Positions 47,241 through 58,740 of a stretch of 64,000 bases of DNA are shown here, piece after piece. Source of the DNA: Acanthochromis polyacanthus (Eukaryota; Chordata; Actinopteri; Pomacentridae); assembly GCF_021347895.1 (NCBI RefSeq), contig NC_067127.1, positions 17,332,984 through 17,396,983 on the forward strand, in the 5' to 3' direction. Made by a program: the position numbers and the translations under genes. Every line of letters starts with the position of its first letter. The stretch's first letter is position 1. The notes below the pieces were generated by a model that saw only the letters and a program-made list of their open reading frames with translations, was not told where the DNA came from and did no database searches.

Positions 47241-50200
47241 AGTGATAGGCATGTGGTTTTAATGGTGCATTCTGTACACACAGTATAATGATGTAAATAT
47301 TGTGTACATGTAGCCGTAAAGGTGAACGCACCAGTGTATATATGTGCTTCATGACAGTGTGTAGGTGTAGAAAGAAAAATAAAGACAACACTAGTCAAGT
47401 TCTTATCTCTTTAAAAAGGCAATAGATAAAGATTGAAAAAAATAGAGTTAATTTGTATCTGTTACTCTGTTTCTGTGTCTGTTATTTTGTAGTATTTCTA
47501 AATGCTTCTGTGCTATTGTAAGTCAATGAGACAAACAAGAATCTGGCACTGAGTTGAAGAGCAAATAGCCTTGATTGTGCTTCTGTGAAAATCATCTAAT
47601 GGAAAGTTGCTTGTAATTCAGAGTGAAACTGCTGTTTACCTAACACTTAGTGTCAGCTGAACCCAGTAACATCTCTGACCTACTGCGGAGCTAATGCGCT
47701 AAACCTCTGTTTGCGTTAACTCCTCCAGGCCCATCAAATTGTCGACTTAATTTGTTTACCATGCAACAACATTAAAAATAACTACGTACCCACAGCAGGA
47801 GCAAGAACTGCTATGACATGCAGCAGACTGTACAGACTCCTGTATACTGTGTGTAACAAAGCAGTGTCTAAAATATTCAGAAGCTTTGGCCTTTTGGAAA
47901 GTGCAGTTCGCTCTCTATCAAATATGAATGTGCGTAACTAGTAACCTAATCGACTCTCGTCTCTCGCTGGCTGATTACGGCATGAACTAAAAATTGGACT
48001 TTGAAAGTAACCTCAGAGCAAATCCATCTCGACTCAGTGCAGAGAAATTGTGTGAGTATATGGAACTGTGGTAATACAAGTTTCTTGACTGACATAAAAT
48101 CTACCGAGCAATAATGAGATTATTTTTGTATTGTGCAAGTTTCCTGTGGTGGAATTGCTTCCCTTCACCGAACATGACGGAGACAGTTTTTCATTTTTTG
48201 CAAGCTTATCATCAGGATGATGTGTTCCACTACAGCAGTCCTTAAATTCCAATTTGTTGCAGAAGTGATACACAAATTGTATCAGAACAGATATTTGTGC
48301 TTCTCGTTAAAATGCTGATTAATTACTTTCTCTCGACAAACAACAGGAAAAACTTTCTTTTCTCTTGTGGAATTAAAGCCATCAAAGTTTATGGTTCAGC
48401 ATTTTAGTCTCATGTTTCCACTTTGTTATTGGCTGCAGTATTTTTTTCTGAGCTGATGCAGTGGGGTTGGTTGATAAACATTTTATGACAGATTCTGAAT
48501 CTGTATATGCAGAATTAGTTCCAAGGATCCCCTCAGCTACTTCACTTTAAGGGATTGTCTCCATGCTTTATGAACAAACATCATTATTAGACAAAGCATG
48601 AGAAGCCAAATAAACACTTGTATCCCCCTTTTTTTATGTTTGATAAATTCTAAAACACATCTCGCCTTTGCTTCTGCTCACCAACAAAACAAACCCGGCC
48701 TCATGCATTTTCTTAATGCTCAATTTGGCTGCAGAGCCTCAGCTGTAATTACACCGGAAGCACTGACAAATGTGTGACTGTGCCCTGTTGAATTGACCGG
48801 TGTTTACTTTGTTCTGACTCCTGAAATATTTACAGCCAATGAATATGAAGCAGCAGACGTGTCCATCCTTCTTGCAGCGTGTTGCGAAGACTCGCGCTAA
48901 TGTAAAGCCGTATCAGTGAGGGGAGAAAACAAAGCAAGGTTATGGTCAGATGTAAAGTGGTGCAGGCCGCTTAATGTTGGGACATCCGTCTCTGTCAGGG
49001 CCAGGTTACAGGGAGTTGTGTGCAAGGCTGTGCTATCTGGAGAGGATCCAGCCATGTCAGCAGGGTGAGAACAGGCTCATTTACCTCCAGTCAGCTGCTG
49101 TCTTACATCACAGAGCCTCGCTTAAAGCTCTGGAGGCCTTCGGCTCTGTTGACTCTTATATGTCTGACCAAATAGCAGGTTTTGACTGCAGACAGAGCGG
49201 ATTAGCTTCATGTGATAAATAAAAAGAAGTTTTATTTTTATACAGAGCCTGAAAGCAGTGGACACTGAAGGATACCCATGGCCACGTCTTTCACTGTATT
49301 TCTGGGAGATCTGGGAATGAAAGATTAGGACACCACCAAGAATTCCTCCACGTTGCATCACAAGCTCCAGACAGATGATACGTCGTCTCAGATTTCTCTG
49401 AATTTATTTTCTATTCACACATGATGTTTTATTCATGACAAGGCTGTCACTTGTCAACCGGAGTTCACCTCCTTTCAGACGGATTTGTGTGCAACAGTGC
49501 TGGTGTGTGGCTTGAAGGGATTCCACTGTTCTCGCCCAAAAAAAATGTGTTCTGGTGTCATGCAAATGTTCTGATTTACATCAACTGGAGGCCATAAACT
49601 GATGTAGTCCTCACTGTCAGGTCTCAAACCTCAGGTGGTGCCATTCATCACAATCAATGATTTCTTTATTTACTTCACCCCAATTCAACCATGTAAAAGG
49701 CACGTTGGGATTAAAATGTCATGCCTTCTTGGCAGTGAAAGCGGCATCAAGACTGAAAAAAGTAGACATGATTATTGTTCTTAATGCTCAGTGTGCTCAA
49801 GCTGGGCACAAATTAATTTCACAATTAGTTGCATATCGGTTATGTAATAAACTGTAATTTGTTTATCTCTTCAAACACTTAAAAAGCTTCAATGTAGGAG
49901 GATTCCCCTCCATGCAATGATGAAGTGAGGATTTGTGCATCAAAGTTTAACCACTTATCGACCACCCAAGACTTCAATTACTGCTCCGTCTATCACCACC
50001 CCAAAATTACCTCAATTATAGCTCAGCATATGATACTAATGTGTCTGACATATCCTGTAAAATGGAGCAGACACAGCGAGTCAGGCAGTCCATCTGTATT
50101 TCTGGGTTATGTTGGACTCTGGTGCACCATTATTCTGGCATTAGATTTTCAGAAGAAGTCGCTGAGAACAATCCATGAATCTTAATCTGCAGGCTAATTG

Positions 50201-50822
50201 TGTCTGTGCTGTGGGAGAGCTTTAGCTTTAGAAAGTGGCTGAGAAGAGACAAGCAAGTTGGCCAATTATTTCGATTCCTGTGTAATAACGGTGAGTTTGT
50301 TCTTAAGTGGCTGTAATCATAGTCTCCTAGTGGCTGCAAGTTTTACCCCTGCCACCTCTTTACTGTCTGTTTAGTGAGTATGCAGTTGAATAAAACATGA
50401 TTTTATAGAATTTTGCGAAAATGGTGCCTAAACACTTTTCTTTTTTTCCCCCCCAAATAGAGTCGCACTCTTCTAATTAATGTTGTTGTTTTGGTGCTGG
50501 TGAATAAATTAATGATGACAGAGCTCCTGGGAAACTGAGATTCCTCGTTTCCACTGGAACCGCTCATGAAATGTTGAGTTTTTTTCACGAAAACCACACA
50601 GTCAAGTACTGTAAAAATCTGCATTTTAATACCACATTATTAGCTTTCCCTGCACTGGGGATTTGTGAAGAGTACCCCGATGTCACAAACGTTTTCATAC
50701 ATTCAAAAGCAAAATGCAATCATCTTAGAAGTGGTCAATCAATGGTTGTATAAGTTCAATTTGTGGTAGCAGATCAGTTTACAGTGCACAATGTAAAATA
50801 TACAATCATTCTGGAGTCACTG
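47241..50822. other. Background non-coding sequence
   Basis: No gene recognised. At 48999-49062, TCTCTGTCAG followed by about 62 open bases and GGTGAGAAC has the shape of a short exon but no recognisable product. Otherwise nothing seen. Confidence 0.4.
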
Positions 50823-51567
50823 GCTGTGTCCGAAATGGCATACTAACGCACTACTCGTACTAAGTGTGACGTCAAACCAAGTATGTAATGCGTTCACATT
50901 AGCTAGTATGAAAAGACTGAGTACGCGAGAAATACCCGGATGTATACTATATCCGGAAAATTTTTACGTATGCGCGGTGACCACACTAGTCATACTCAAC
51001 CGCCCCATAATGCTTTGCGAGCTATCCACCAAAATGCAAGCCTCCGCGGGATATGTGGCCGGACCGGGACGATTTTTATTTTATTTTATGTGGTTAAGTA
51101 GTCTTCCTAATCACCTCCCAGATATGAGAAATAGGCGTTTTCTGACCAACGTTTTAAATTTGTCAGACGCCTCACAACATGCTACTGAATGCTAGCAGCT
51201 AGTTGCAGCAGCTCGCTTTGCATACAGAACAAGTAGCAGCTACCTCCAGTAGCCTGCAGCTACAATTGAAACGATTCGCATAATCTGGCTAACAACTGCA
51301 TGAGGAGTGCCGGCTTGAAATTGCCACATTAATTATGCGACTGTTTTTTAGTGTAAAATCGACCTGAAGCCGGCATTCAGTCGAGATATTTGATAGCCGT
51401 ACTTCTGGTTTTTGTCGTCGGAGGTTTGAAATGCATTATGGGAAACGTAGTAGTATACTACAGTGTGAACGGTCGGCATTCTAATCATACTTATAGTACG
51501 TAGTATACAGTATATACTCGTTGAGAATGCAGTATGTAGTACGTTAGTATGCGATTTCGGACACAGC
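50823..51567. mobile_element. Nonautonomous DNA transposon, about 745 bp
   Basis: The left end GCTGTGTCCGAAATGGCATA, then CTAACGCACTAC, pairs with the reverse complement of the right end (GCTGTGTCCGAAATCGCATA, then CTAACGTACTAC), an inverted repeat of at least 32 bp with two or three mismatches. Subterminal TAGTATACTA and AGTATGTAGTACG dyads occur on both sides. The flanks share only ACTG, so the target duplication, and with it the superfamily, is unclear. No transposase motif was seen in the longest internal frame (50866-51195). Confidence 0.75.
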
Positions 51568-54525
51568 AACTGTGTAATCCTCAGTACTAATGATGTACCA
51601 GGGGACAATCTGTTGTCAAGGACACTGGAAGACTCCAGTAAACTCACCTCACTCTGTAATAATAGAATAGGTACACAGAAATTAAACATGAATTACAGTA
51701 TAAATAATTTTTAAGAATGGGAATTATTATGTTCTTATTCCATGATTTCTCAGCACCTGCATGTGTTGTCACCATAGCTTACAGCATATCTCTAGCATAA
51801 TTACACTGCAGGCTATAATCTAAAATATTTTCAATGGATGACCGGAATTGTATGGAGATTGTAGTGTTTGAAGTGCAAATGAGAGGCTTCTAATTCTAAC
51901 TAGGGAGTGCTTTAAAGCTCTTCTTTCTGTTTCGACATTAACGCTGCTCTCATCAATGTTTACATACTACCAATGAATAAAATACTACATCCATCTGAAA
52001 GTCATTTCACGTGCATGCTCAATTTCACAAGTATCACACAACTTTACAAGTCTTGTTGACTCTACAAAGTATTTTCATCTTTTCCATCTCACTGTATTGT
52101 TTGTACAACCTCCAACTTTAACGTCTGGTTCAGGCTCGTCACTCTCAGCAACGTTTTCTCCTCTGAAAAGGCAAAGCAGCTTGTCAAACGCCTGCACACC
52201 ACCTGTCCATGTCCACATGGCATGCTGACACAGTTAGCAACTAGGTGGTGGAATTTAGCAGGTGTAGAGAACCAGTGTAGTCAGGAGTCGGTGGAGAACA
52301 AAACTGAGTTGAAAGGAAAGTAAATGTTGAGCTTGTATTAAGCAGGTTGCCTGAAACACGACTGAAATGTTGCTCTGTGTCGAGATCTATTGTAAATCAG
52401 TAAGTGCTTGACAAGAAGTCTGTCAAATCAGTATACAAGGTGTTTGTTTAATACAACAAAAGGTGGACAAAAAATGCTGACAGGAAACCATTCACCATTT
52501 TTACAAATCTATGGCCAGACTGGCAACATGATTAACCTTATGCTGGTTATTATTACCTACTTTTTTTAAACCAAATGGAATTTTTGAACCAACATAATTA
52601 ATTAGTGATGCTGTGTAAAGCCGCTTTCAGACAAACACTTTGTCCCATGAATCTGACAGCATCTGAACACGTGGGCTTCATGTCTGAATGAGCACCATGG
52701 CCACTTATTTGTGAAAGCAGCACTAGAAATCTCACCAGTAATATTTCTGTATGTCTTTGAACACAGCACAAGTCTGCACTGCATGCAGTCACATTTACAG
52801 ATGGTCGTGCACAAGCAATGGCACTCTGAGTTGTATGAAGTGATTTAGAAAAGACTTTATCCACATTTCAGCACTGATATTTGTCCAAATGCATCACAGA
52901 GAGCGGAGCAGACACAGCTTAAACACACATTCACAACACACCTCTCTGTTTTACTTTGCTCTACAAGTTAAAATCTATTAACCTACAAATTGAAATGTCC
53001 ATAACAAAACTTTACAGTGAAAAACTGATTAGATTAACAACACCCACTAGTAATGAATGAAATCATAAGATATTGACAGGAACTGAGATTAGTTTGTTGC
53101 TTATACTTGCTCGTAGTTTGTCCTCAGGTTTAACATACTGACAGCAGCAGTCAGCAGCAGGATCCGTGTGTCCGTTTCCGAAGCAACAGAGCTGTGTGTG
53201 TTCGTACATGTGGAACCACATCGCTGGTAACTTCGTTTAATACTTATAATTATAAATTATCCCACGGAGAGCGGATCAGTCCGGTCAGGATTTAACAGCA
53301 AATCATACTGCGTACTTTTCTTCACATCAGGCAGGTGAGCTGTCACACACAGAGCTGCTGTTCAGTTTGTGGCTTCCAGCTGTCTTCCAGGAGTTTTCCT
53401 CTGAGTTTATTAAATACCTGCCGTGCACAGCAGCACAGCATCTTGGCGTCTCCAAGGAGAGGGAGTACAGCAGTAACTAAAGAAACGAGGCTATTAGTTA
53501 TCCGGACAGTTTGGTAGCCTGCAGTTAGTCTAGTCTTTTGCTTGTTGTTGCATTATACAATTACGTGGTGTTTTGTCTAATCTCACACGTATGACAAATA
53601 TCATGGCTGTATGAATGACGGACTGCAGTCACTTTAGGGGATCGATGTTATGTTTCACGTCTAAAAAGGGATTAAGACTGATATCTGATGAGTTGACATA
53701 TGGTCTGGCTGTTACACGGGAGCACATCTCAGCAGTTTTCCCAAAGGTCATTGCATTGTCCTCGTCATGGGCACAGACTTTGCTAATGTATATTGCACTT
53801 CAGCTCTGCCATGTATGGTTATGTATGGTCGTCCCTGATTAAAAATGGTATTGGATTAATTCCAGTAGGTTGAAGTATTGAATTACTTCTCTGTGTTTAA
53901 AAAGATTCAGCAACCTGTTCTTGTTCAAACTGCATCTACAGATGTATTATTAATTCAATTTGTAATTGATTCTTTGGCACACTTGTGTGGATAATGGCAG
54001 CTCTGCTGGCTGTTAATAGCCGTCATGCAGAACATCCTTTGCTAAAGCTTCTTTTTAAAAATTCATTCCTAATAAGATTGTCCTGTTCTGATTGAGAAGA
54101 TCTTCTTTAATAAGTGCGCCACTTCCATGCACTTGAGTGTACTTCATTCTTTACACAGACTTAATTACTTTGTGCACTTGTTCCTCTGAAGTGCCTATAA
54201 AACCATAGATGGACACGATACAATGATCGTACAGAAGTAAATACCATCATATCTGGTGTAGCTTAAGTGCCCCCAAAAACCATTTAGAAGACAAGCAGAG
54301 AGCAATCTTAGGATCACGGTGCAGATGATTTGCAGTACCATAGCAACTCCATCTCCATCCCATCTGAATAAATCCATAACCGACCATTCATGAAAATAGG
54401 AAGCCCTCTATTAAAGCCATTTGACAAAGTGGATGCTTGCCTGAATTCATTAATTCCAGGAGCCGTTCCTTAAGAATACTGATGAACTCTGACTCAGTGT
54501 TTGGACTCTGCCAGTGGCCACAGAA
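51568..54525. other. Background; possible transcription-start-like segment
   Basis: Mostly AT-rich and unremarkable. At 53150-53520 GC rises and a good donor CAGGCAG/GTGAGC lies at 53326-53338. This could be a 5' untranslated exon, but no promoter element or reading frame supports it firmly. Confidence 0.35.
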
Positions 54526-54527
54526 AA

Positions 54528-54601
<74 letters not shown>
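54526..54601. repeat. Compound (CA)n(TA)n microsatellite
   Basis: About 14 CA units pass directly into about 22 TA units. Peptides predicted across it (His-Thr and Ile-Tyr repeats) are artefacts. Confidence 0.95.
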
Positions 54602-54606
<5 letters not shown>

Positions 54607-57600
54607 GGATTGTTAGAAATCATCCCCAGCAGCCCAGCGAAAATGTGTTCATTCGTAATAAATGTACCTTTCTGTGTGTTTTTGAACAGCGTGCCTGTTT
54701 TGTTCGTTGATAAACTGCAGTGAAGGAGCTTCAGTGTTGTGAAACTTTATTACCAATCTGGTGCAAAGCTTGTGAAATACTACCTGTATTATTTTTTAAA
54801 CCCTACACTGGTACTAACCCACATTTTTGTGTAGCAACTCTCGAGGCGTTAATTGCTTCCAAACATCTTTTATACCTCTGTGAGAGCTGTCAGAAATGTG
54901 TGTGGCCTTCATAGTCTGTTTCCTCCCTGGGTGCTCGTGTGACTCCCTCCACAGAGCAGTGAATTAATCTGTTGGTAGTGAATCACCGTGTTGCCCACTC
55001 CCTGGCATTGGTTCACTCTAATATCTAGTTCAACATGGGTTGCCTGACGGCAAGAGATATGCTAATTCAATACTCTTTTTTACACATCATAAATAAAAGT
55101 CTCTTCCAAGCCTGGGTTTGTGGAAACTTTACAGCCATTCTGGAAGATGGTTTCTCCGATTTTGCAAACATCTATCTCAAATATTGCTCCACCATTTCTG
55201 CATTAGATTTGAAGGACAATGTGTGACACCAAAGTGCACATGACTAACCAAGCTCAACCTGAATGTTATCTGGCTGGACCAAACCATATTTTCAGTGTCT
55301 CTTATGAGGGATGTCAGATTTCGCCTCATCTACTTAATAAATGAAAGCATAAGAAAGAGAGTTGCGGGGGATGATTATTTTGGGGCGCCTTTATAGCTCT
55401 CCCCCTTCGCACTGCCTGCGTGGTGTGATTTGTAGAGAGATTGAAATGAGGCTGGCTGGTCGAGCAGAGACTCACTCTTGATTTACACACACTGTTAAAT
55501 CACACAGACAGCTGGCTGCCGGCGCTGCCCACCACCCCGCCTCAGACACAGATCTATCTCCATGCAGGAGCTCCACCAGATTCTGAACCTTATGGCAGCT
55601 ATAACACATAGACCAGAGCAGAATCCCAACCCCAGCCTGCTGTTGACAATGGTGGATGCTGTGCAACAACTGCCAACAGATGATTTCCAGCCCAGGATTG
55701 CTCGAGAGAATATTTGAGCAAACCTCGGAAAGAGAAAAGAGAATTGGTGACAGGAGAAAAAGCAGAGGGGTTCAGAAGGAGCTGCTGGTCAGGTGGTCAT
55801 TGTTTGTGGTGGGATGGATAAGTCACCATGACTGAAAGCACAAAGACTCTCTGCAGTCATCTCCCTGAAGAGAAAGGATGCTTTCTTTCAGTGTGGGAAA
55901 ACAATTATTTGTTTGAATGCATCTGCTCTTTGCTTCGTGTGTGTTTGGACAAAGACTGCAGTCTGGTCCCTGAAGAAACCTTCAAAACAGTAGATTTTCA
56001 CATAAGACAGTCATTTAACAAAATGGCATTACGCTGTAAGCTCAGTGTTTGCTTATCTGGCAATACGTCCACAATGTGTGGGCTTTCTTTAATCTACACA
56101 GACGCTTTTAAACACAATAGATTTTATCATTATTATTTCAGATTGTTCAATGAGTTCTTCATACGTTTAGTGTTCAAAGAGAGACTTTGGTCACACAATA
56201 AAGATTCAGGACACTGCAGTAGACAATAATCAAGTAGTTAACAAGCACATCAATGTCAGTGATAATGACTTGTACACACAAAACAGTCTGGTGACTCAAC
56301 TCATTAAATTGCAATTTGGCATAGAACACACGACCCATTAATTATACGGCGCACACCGCCAAACAGCGCAAGATTAGCTTTTCACTTATTTTTATTTTAT
56401 TCAAATTTAGACAACAACAGTTTCTTGAGTCCAGAAACAGCAAAAAAGGAGACGAGGCCGGGTCTTCTGGCCAGAGGTTTTCCGACTAAATTATCATGAC
56501 TACACATGCCCTTTGAATTTTTCAAAGGCGTGGAGTTGAAAGTGAAGAACTTTCTTGGCTCTTGCACATAAAATGGGCCATTACAGTCACAATTATCATA
56601 AGTCTTCACAATTGTGAAGTTGCATTTGCAACATCTTCAGAGCATTTTAATGTGGAATTGCTCTGCAGCATGACCTTATTTGTAACCACATAATTACTGT
56701 CCTTTAATCATTGTGCAGCAGTGCAGAATTTTTAAGCACACTTTGCCTTGTTGTTATCTTCATCTGATTTTCTTAAGCTATAATTAAATTTCATGAAATG
56801 CAATTTATAAAAACTGTTTCTGTGTGTAATCACTGCTGTTTCTGAATGTTGACTTCATCATTAAAACATGTTGCACGATCAACTGCTGCACCTCAGTCAG
56901 AAATGGGTCATCTATAGGGTAGCAGCATAAACAGAAAAGGGGCTCAACCTCCCATTGAAATTCCCAAACCGTGGCACACACTTGTTTTCTTGCCAGCGTT
57001 CCTTACTGAGGCTGTCATCACTGAAACAACAAAGCTTCCCTTCCACGTTACAAAGCCATGAAATGCCCTTATTTACCACGTACCCTATTGAGATGACTCA
57101 CAGCTTACTTTACACATAATCAGCTGCAGCTGAGCACGATGAACCGAGGAGGAAACAGGTCCCAGTAAAAGATCCAATGTTTACATCCAAACATAGCACT
57201 GCAGCTCCTCTGCCAGAGTGCAATCATTCAGTTCCGCTTCCTACATGTTCTGGCCTTTGACATGGACTGAAAAATTATATTTGACACAAGTCTCAGTCTG
57301 GACAATGATCTGTCACATCAAGGCTCATTTCTTCCATCTGAAATGTTGCAGCAAAAACCCTTTTTAATGCAAGCTTAGTGTCAGAGTGGCTTATTACCTT
57401 ATGTGCTGCATGGCTGGCAAAAGAGCACCTGCTGGCAGCTGAACTGAGGCTGCTGCTTGCGACTTGTCTGTGCTTAATCTTATTAGTGCAAAAGGCCTCC
57501 TTTCTTGCGGCTGTATGTTTCCTCAATAATTCCATGTCAGCGTTGAGTGACAGTGTAATGCTTAATAGATTTTACTTACAGTGGCAGGTACCTGCACTGA

Positions 57601-57846
57601 TACAGCAAATGACACACACAGGATATTTATGCGTATTTATTCATTACGGTTATTGTGGGGTGTAACTTCTTTAAATATATCATCGCTCTTGGTGTTGCAG
57701 CTGCTTGACTTGCTCTGTTACTGATTTAAAGGAGCAGTTCTGTGTTACTGAGTGATGTGGTTATTTTCTCTCTGGCAGATACTGTCATGTGCATATGATA
57801 AGCATGCTTATAGATTACTATGAAAACTTGATAAATACATAAATAT
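54602..57846. other. Background non-coding sequence
   Basis: The longest frame (55828-56229, plus, 133 codons) has an ATG but no recognisable domain or splice context and is within chance length. No repeats recognised. Confidence 0.4.
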
Positions 57847-57885
57847 ATACACTACCAGTCAAAAGTTTGGACACATACACTTTTC
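57847..57885 (+). mobile_element. Solitary Tc1-type terminal repeat
   Basis: TACACTACCAGTCAAAAGTT followed by TGGACACATACACTTTTCAT is the characteristic end of a fish Tc1-type element. No partner end or body is found, and the TTAA-type MITE begins 18 bases further on. Confidence 0.65.
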
Positions 57886-57906
57886 ATACAAAGCAACGTT
57901 TGTCAA

Positions 57907-58415
57907 CGCTTGTGTTGTCCTGTGGGTCAAAACTGACCTGTTTTAAAGTTTGAAAATGTGTCAAAATATATATTTTCACAGTGGAACTTTCCACAATTTC
58001 AACATTTTTGGGAAATCTTTGAACATTTTTTGGTGGAAAAAAAAGTTACAAATGTTTCTTCAAGAACATTCACCAAAATTCGCTGGATTTTGGTTGATTT
58101 TTGTGTGAATGCTCTTAAAGAAAATATTAGAAGTTTTATTGATATGTATGTAATCACTTTAGATATTTTTAGGGTTTTTTTAGATTATTTTTACTCATTT
58201 TTTGAAAACATTTACAAGAAATTTTGTGACAAATTTGGGGGATTTTTTTAAAAATAAAACTTTCAAGGGAATTTTTTACGGAATTATTGGAATTTTCTTC
58301 ATGAATGTTTTGCAAATTTTCAGAAATTTTGGGATTTTTTTGTTGAATTTTTGGATATTTTTCAGACGAGAAAACAATATTTTTTTGGTGCCTGTAAATG
58401 AGGACAACAGAAGGG
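57907..58415. mobile_element. TTAA-type MITE, copy 2
   Basis: The right end GAGGACAACAGAAGGG plus TTAA (58416-58419) pairs with a left end CGCTTGTGTTGTCCTGTGGG preceded by TCAA (57903-57906, one change from TTAA). The left subterminal GTCAAAACTGACCTGTTTTA matches the GGTCAAATTGACCCGTTTTA block of the copy at 37820-38212. The 97-codon and 108-codon frames inside come from the AAATTTT-rich filler and are not genes. Confidence 0.7.
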
Positions 58416-58475
58416 TTAATGCATATATAACGAGAGAGAGAGTGCAGTATTTCATTTATGTAATTGCTGCAAAAA

Positions 58476-58740
58476 CCAAAGTGTAAAAATGACACTTTGC
58501 GTTGGTATGGGGTGCTGTGTGTCGAACTATTTCAGGTTCAATTACTGGTCTCCACTGGTTACCTGGCAACTGCTGAAAGCCAATAAACAGTAAGACGCAC
58601 AAACAGTTTCACACTGTTTTTTCATGTACTACAATATATAACGTGTTAATTGGTGAGCTGTAGAGGTGCTAATGGGCCCATACTGTTCCCTTTTTGACAG
58701 GGCCAGGAAAGCTCTCCCTCCTGTCTTTATTTACACCTGA
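58476..58740 (+). repeat. Teleost dispersed repeat, copy b
   Basis: The order of blocks is as in 2603-2965: GGTTACCTGGCAACTG at 58557-58572, then about 85 bases later GTTAATTGGTGAGCTGTAGA and CAGGGCCAGGAAAGCT. Degraded, no coding capacity. Confidence 0.55.

Noticed and set aside
48999..49062. Short exon with GGTGAGAAC donor
   Set aside because: Only about 62 bases, several frames open, and product not recognisable. Too little to support a call.
50823..51567. Assignment to hAT by an 8-bp duplication
   Set aside because: The 8-bp flanks do not match; only ACTG is shared.
54501..54723. His-Thr and Ile-Tyr repeat proteins
   Set aside because: Translation of a compound (CA)n(TA)n microsatellite.
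55828..56229. 133-codon plus-strand frame as a gene
   Set aside because: Within chance length, no recognisable domain, and no coding-like composition.
57958..58495. Phe/Ile/Lys-rich frames on both strands
   Set aside because: They come from the AAATTTT filler of a TTAA-type MITE.
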